This document shows positions 5,747 to 7,226 of a DNA stretch of 7,226 bases, one piece after another. The notes below the pieces were generated by a model. It had not been told where the DNA came from, made no database searches, and worked only from the letters and a program-made list of their open reading frames with translations. Position numbers and translations under genes: made by a program. How positions within the stretch are numbered: position 1 is the stretch's first letter; each line of letters begins with the position of its first letter. This DNA is from Nitrososphaerota archaeon (GTDB lineage: Archaea > Thermoproteota > Nitrososphaeria > Nitrososphaerales > Nitrosopumilaceae), in contig JAGWGO010000075.1 in assembly GCA_028867395.1 (NCBI GenBank), forward strand, positions 1 through 7,226, given 5' to 3'.

Positions 5747-6583
5747 ATGAAAAGTTTGACCGTTATTGTGCATTTCATATTATTTACCTTCATCATGTTA
5801 TCTTCAACACAATGTGCTGGTGCCACCATGAGTCAGCAGATACCACAATGGTTCAGAGGGGATGCCAGCCAATGGATTTCAGGAAAGATAAATGATCCCC
5901 AATTCATCTCAGAGATTCACAACCTCATTGCAGTTTGGTCTTTGTCGCAAGATACCATGAAAGGCATGGCAATTCCTGTTCAACACTCAGAAAATTGCAA
6001 CGACGCAAACTTTCCAAAAGTAGATTGGTCAGGATGCAATCGCTCAAATGAAAATCTAAGCCATGTCAACCTCAATAACGCAAACTTGGAAGGTACTAAT
6101 TTTTCATATGCAAATCTTGTTAAAGCCGACATGGTTCAAGCAGACTTGCATGATGCAAACCTAAGCTACGCTGAATTTTCAAATGTTGATCTACCATATG
6201 CAAATCTCTCAGGATCTAATCTGATAAACTCAACGGCACCATTTGTAGACTTTCACTTTGCAAATCTCACTAATGCAAATCTTACAAATGGCGACTTTCA
6301 TGAAAGTTCGTTTTCATGGGCATATCTTTCAGGAGCAGTCTTCAAAGGTGCCAACCTTAACAACGTCGAGATGATTCAAGATAATCTGTCTGGGGCGGAT
6401 TTTAGCAATGCTGACCTCTCAAGCGCAAGACTTGACGGGGCAAACCTAACAAACGCGAATTTTCATAACGCAAACCTGCACAGCACAGACCTTGGAGGTG
6501 CTATCTTGACTGGGGCAGACTTGAGTTGTCACGATAATCCGATTTGCGCTACCTCTAAGAATGATATCTCTGTAAATCATTAG
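5747..6583 (+). CDS. Secreted pentapeptide-repeat protein with N-terminal helical module
   Basis: A 278-residue exported protein. Residues 1-26 are a signal peptide (hydrophobic core VIVHFILFTFIML, likely cleavage after CAGA). Residues 32-67 are one copy of the module found twice in the cupredoxin encoded upstream (P33, W35, A40, W43, G46, I48, F53, L60-I61). Residues 84-260 are about 35 pentapeptides of A(D/N)Lxx type (ANLEG, ADLHD, ANLSG, ANLTN, ADLSS, ANLHS), enough for roughly nine turns of a right-handed quadrilateral beta-helix. Cysteine pairs flank the helix (C84 and C97 before it, C261 and C267 after it) and could form disulfides that cap its ends outside the cell. Pentapeptide proteins have varied roles, including DNA mimicry in gyrase protection, but a secreted one cannot do that. 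A structural or binding role at the cell surface is more likely (inference). The sequence STQC is not a good lipobox. Confidence 0.9.
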   Translation: MKSLTVIVHFILFTFIMLSSTQCAGATMSQQIPQWFRGDASQWISGKINDPQFISEIHNLIAVWSLSQDTMKGMAIPVQHSENCNDANFPKVDWSGCNRSNENLSHVNLNNANLEGTNFSYANLVKADMVQADLHDANLSYAEFSNVDLPYANLSGSNLINSTAPFVDFHFANLTNANLTNGDFHESSFSWAYLSGAVFKGANLNNVEMIQDNLSGADFSNADLSSARLDGANLTNANFHNANLHSTDLGGAILTGADLSCHDNPICATSKNDISVNH

Positions 6584-6671
6584 AAAGGTAATAACGTACC
6601 GTACCTTATACTTACGTAGTGCGTATCAGCATATCTTATAAATTAAAACGGAGATTGTGATTCAAGGTACC
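6584..6671. promoter_or_regulatory. Promoter region of the PAS sensor gene
   Basis: CTTATAAATT at 6635-6644 is the best TATA match in the window. It would start transcription near 6666, about five bases before the ATG at 6672. Upstream, 6593-6606 contains the direct repeat GTACC-GTACC, and 6610-6620 the near-palindrome ACTTACGTAGT, which might be operator sites. Confidence 0.45.
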
Positions 6672-7226
6672 ATGATTCCACCAAATACGCTCGAACGTCT
6701 ATATCGAACATTTTACGAGATCTCTCCAGATTTAGTGTGTACGCTGGATGATAACGGAGTAGTATTAGACGCAAATCAAAGAATGCTTGATCATTTTGGT
6801 TACTCTAAAGATGACGTGGTAGGAAGATCATGTCTTGATTTTATTGCTGACAAATACAAAAAAACTACATTAGATGGACTCCGGGAGATGAAAGAAAAAG
6901 GAATTGGACCTACAATAGAACTTTTATTGATTAAAGCAGACGGCAACACATTCTTTGGTGTGTGCAAAGGTGCAAGAATACCCGGTGAGGGTAAAAATCC
7001 AGGAGGCTATCTTATAACAATACAGGACATTTCACCCATGCGTGCCGCTCTTGAAAAAGCAAAGCTTGCAGAAGAACAGGCAAAAGAAAGATATAGCGAA
7101 CTAAAAAAAGCACACGAGCTGCTTCTTTCCCTAGAAAAGAAGTACAAAAATCTTTATGAAAACTCTCCTGATCTTTTGCGTACTATCGACACTTCTGGCA
7201 AAATAATAGATTGCAATGAATCGTAC
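6672..7226 (+). CDS. PAS-domain sensor protein, 3'-partial (likely histidine kinase)
   Basis: The first 185 codons of a gene that leaves the right edge. Residues 8-122 form a PAS domain: YEISPDLVCTLDDNGVVLDAN, the FGYSKDDVVGRSCLDFI segment, and the closing GGYLITIQDIS strand with a PAC-like end. Residues 123-160 are a charged heptad-like helix (ALEKAKLAEEQAKERYSELK), probably a coiled-coil signalling linker. A second PAS domain begins at about 158 with the same opening pattern (LYENSPDLLRTIDTSGKIID). There is no membrane segment so far, so the sensor is probably cytoplasmic and may detect redox state, light or a small ligand; no cofactor residue identifies which. Tandem PAS plus coiled coil usually precedes a histidine kinase core in archaea, but that part is not in the window. 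The start is ATG 6672; an in-frame GTG at 6657 would add five residues but lies upstream of the predicted transcript start. Confidence 0.85.
   Translation, partial: MIPPNTLERLYRTFYEISPDLVCTLDDNGVVLDANQRMLDHFGYSKDDVVGRSCLDFIADKYKKTTLDGLREMKEKGIGPTIELLLIKADGNTFFGVCKGARIPGEGKNPGGYLITIQDISPMRAALEKAKLAEEQAKERYSELKKAHELLLSLEKKYKNLYENSPDLLRTIDTSGKIIDCNESY

Noticed and set aside
5811..5816. Lipobox at STQC in the pentapeptide protein
   Set aside because: Position -1 is Gln rather than Gly or Ala, and a standard cleavage site (CAGA) follows directly.

Overview
The window reads as a chromosomal segment of an AT-rich archaeon, most likely a Nitrososphaerota (Thaumarchaeota) member, possibly from the ammonia-oxidising lineages. 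The grounds are: a secreted plastocyanin/amicyanin-type cupredoxin fused to short W/G/F/LI helical modules, a combination I associate with this phylum; TATA-like elements about 27 bases upstream of start codons with no Shine-Dalgarno motif (leaderless archaeal promoters); a short C2H2 zinc-finger gene; and PAS sensor and DoxX genes with AT-rich codon choice. No rRNA, tRNA, amo or other marker gene is present, so placement below phylum is not supported.

Layout. 1-486 (minus): a membrane protein gene that runs off the left edge and is interrupted by one in-frame TGA at codon 34. 487-635: divergent promoter region. 636-1631 (plus): secreted LamG-fold protein with an N-x-S/T-rich tandem repeat. 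1720-2136 (plus): four-helix DoxX-family membrane protein. 2209-3537 (plus): 442-residue protein of unknown function. 3612-4118 (minus): small secreted protein of unknown function, divergent from 4281-5228 (plus): secreted cupredoxin with a beta-sandwich and two C-terminal modules. 5243-5405 (minus): remnant or frameshifted C2H2 zinc-finger gene, tail-to-tail with the cupredoxin gene. 5406-5746: AT-rich noncoding stretch with palindromes. 5747-6583 (plus): secreted pentapeptide-repeat protein that carries one copy of the cupredoxin's C-terminal module. 6672-7226 (plus): start of a PAS-domain sensor protein running off the right edge.

How it fits together. Four of the genes encode exported proteins (LamG, small minus-strand protein, cupredoxin, pentapeptide repeat), and two more are membrane proteins. 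The region therefore looks like a cell-surface and periplasm-like gene neighbourhood rather than one pathway. The genes appear mostly singly transcribed, each with its own TATA-like element, not as a long operon. The strongest link between genes is the shared 29-residue signature in the cupredoxin (two copies) and the pentapeptide protein (one copy), with identical gapless spacing. I see no mobile element, CRISPR array or defence system. The two disrupted minus-strand genes (in-frame TGA; missing start with apparent frameshift) are the most unusual direct observations.
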